From: JAEUIG01 sp046349775
GTDB taxonomy: Bacteria; Planctomycetota; Planctomycetia; Planctomycetales; Planctomycetaceae
Length of the DNA stretch: 64,000 nucleotides
Assembly: GCA_046349775.1 (NCBI GenBank)
Contig: JAXMBS010000009.1
Coordinates: forward strand, 1-64,000
Direction: 5' to 3'
Shown: in pieces, positions 63,531 through 64,000 of the stretch
How positions within the stretch are numbered: the stretch's first letter is position 1
Layout: each line of letters begins with the position of its first letter
Program-made: the position numbers and the translations under genes
The notes under the pieces: model-generated
What the model was told of the DNA's origin: nothing
What the model saw: the letters and a program-made list of their open reading frames with translations, nothing else
The model's database searches: none

Positions 63531-64000
63531 ATGATGTTCCTGCAGACTCGAAGAATACGAATCTCGTACGTGATCGCCCTGTTCGCGTGTCTGACGTTCG
63601 CTGTTTCGTCTGCGCGCAGCGCAGAGACACCACCCGCTGCGCCAACCGCCCCCTCATTTGACCGCGAGCTACTGCCCGTCCTGACCGCCAAGTGCGGCCG
63701 CTGTCACGGGGCAGAAGTCCAGAAGGGGGAGCTCGACCTGCGCTCGGCGCAAGGCGTCCGCAAAGGGGGTGAAGGGGGAGAAATCTTCGTCCCCGGCAAG
63801 CCGGATGAGAGTCGGCTGTACGAAGTGCTCCACGGCGGCGAGATGCCCCCCGACGGCGAAAACCCATTGACCGAAGCGGAGGTCGATCTGGTTCGCCGCT
63901 GGATCGAAGCCGGGGCGCCGCTGCCACAGGAATCCGGTGACTCCCGGAAAGTGGTCACCCAGCAGGAGGTTTTGCCGGTCCTCTTTCTCCGCTGTGTGCC
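63531..64000 (+). CDS. Planctomycete cytochrome c-type (PSCyt1) domain protein, 3'-partial
   Basis: The frame from ATG 63531 is open to the window end. A signal peptide (ISYVIALFACLTFAVSSARS) is followed by FDRELLPVLTAKCGRCHGAE with the heme-binding CGRCH motif, GELDLRSAQGVRKGGEGGE and PGKPDESRLYEVLHGGEMPP (axial Met region). WIEAGAPLPQES closes the first cytochrome module, and a second seems to begin at QEVLPVLFLRCV. This is the planctomycete cytochrome C (PSCyt1) domain, usually at the N-terminus of large proteins with DUF1549/DUF1553 and found near DUF1501 genes. It acts in the periplasm; the redox partner is unknown. The rest lies outside the window. Confidence 0.9.
   Translation, partial: MMFLQTRRIRISYVIALFACLTFAVSSARSAETPPAAPTAPSFDRELLPVLTAKCGRCHGAEVQKGELDLRSAQGVRKGGEGGEIFVPGKPDESRLYEVLHGGEMPPDGENPLTEAEVDLVRRWIEAGAPLPQESGDSRKVVTQQEVLPVLFLRCV

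Overview
The window looks like a planctomycete chromosome or large replicon, moderately GC-rich. Evidence: a DUF1501 (TAT-exported) protein, a planctomycete-type cytochrome c (CxxCH) gene at the right edge, a DUF1580-like gene, a planctomycete-style tyrosine recombinase remnant, and a Gly-rich TPR protein of a type I know from this phylum. No rRNA, full tRNA or CRISPR array is visible.

Layout. 0-11 kb is an eroded zone: recombinase remnant, DUF1580 gene cut by an IS5-family element, one intact hybrid histidine kinase (HK), IS3/IS5/IS630 remnants, a decayed Gly/His-rich TPR gene, a secreted Gly-rich protein and two tiny membrane proteins. 11.7-15.3 kb is a seven-gene leftward operon of CsbD/DUF883-like, holin-like and AI-2E-type membrane proteins. 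15.7-27 kb holds an HK, an NtrC-type sigma54 activator (one frameshift), DUF1328, an HPt remnant, CsbD, a PDZ protein, a lipoprotein, a heavily frameshifted CHASE3 hybrid HK and a frameshifted LuxR-type regulator. 27.3-30 kb holds an IS1182 element whose right tip was hit by an IS630 element. 30-46.5 kb carries two PDZ proteins, a broken hybrid HK, a Crp/Fnr regulator, a CheB-CheR-HK-REC giant (frameshifted), an intact hybrid HK with HPt, a REC protein with a degenerate HD domain, and a CsrA-REC fusion. 47-50.4 kb is a heme oxygenase convergent with a frameshifted bacteriophytochrome kinase. At 51.12 kb a 42-nt tRNA-Pro 3' fragment marks a likely integration boundary. From 51.3 kb the content is different and mostly intact: an SDR, DUF1501, a tripartite heavy-metal RND efflux set, a beta-helix protein and a cytochrome c.

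The least obvious signal is a set of sigma54 (-24/-12) promoter-like sequences, eight of them with at most two mismatches to TGGCACG-N4-TTGCA. They lie just upstream of the 42-aa/DUF3309 genes, the CsbD operon, an HK, DUF1328, CsbD, the Crp/Fnr gene and a PDZ gene, with one orphan. With the NtrC-type activator inside the same region, this suggests a local sigma54 regulon for envelope or osmotic stress, surrounded by many sensor kinases of which a large share are broken.

Calls marked pseudogene rest on reading frames that join only across indels or internal stops. I cannot tell true decay from assembly error without reads.
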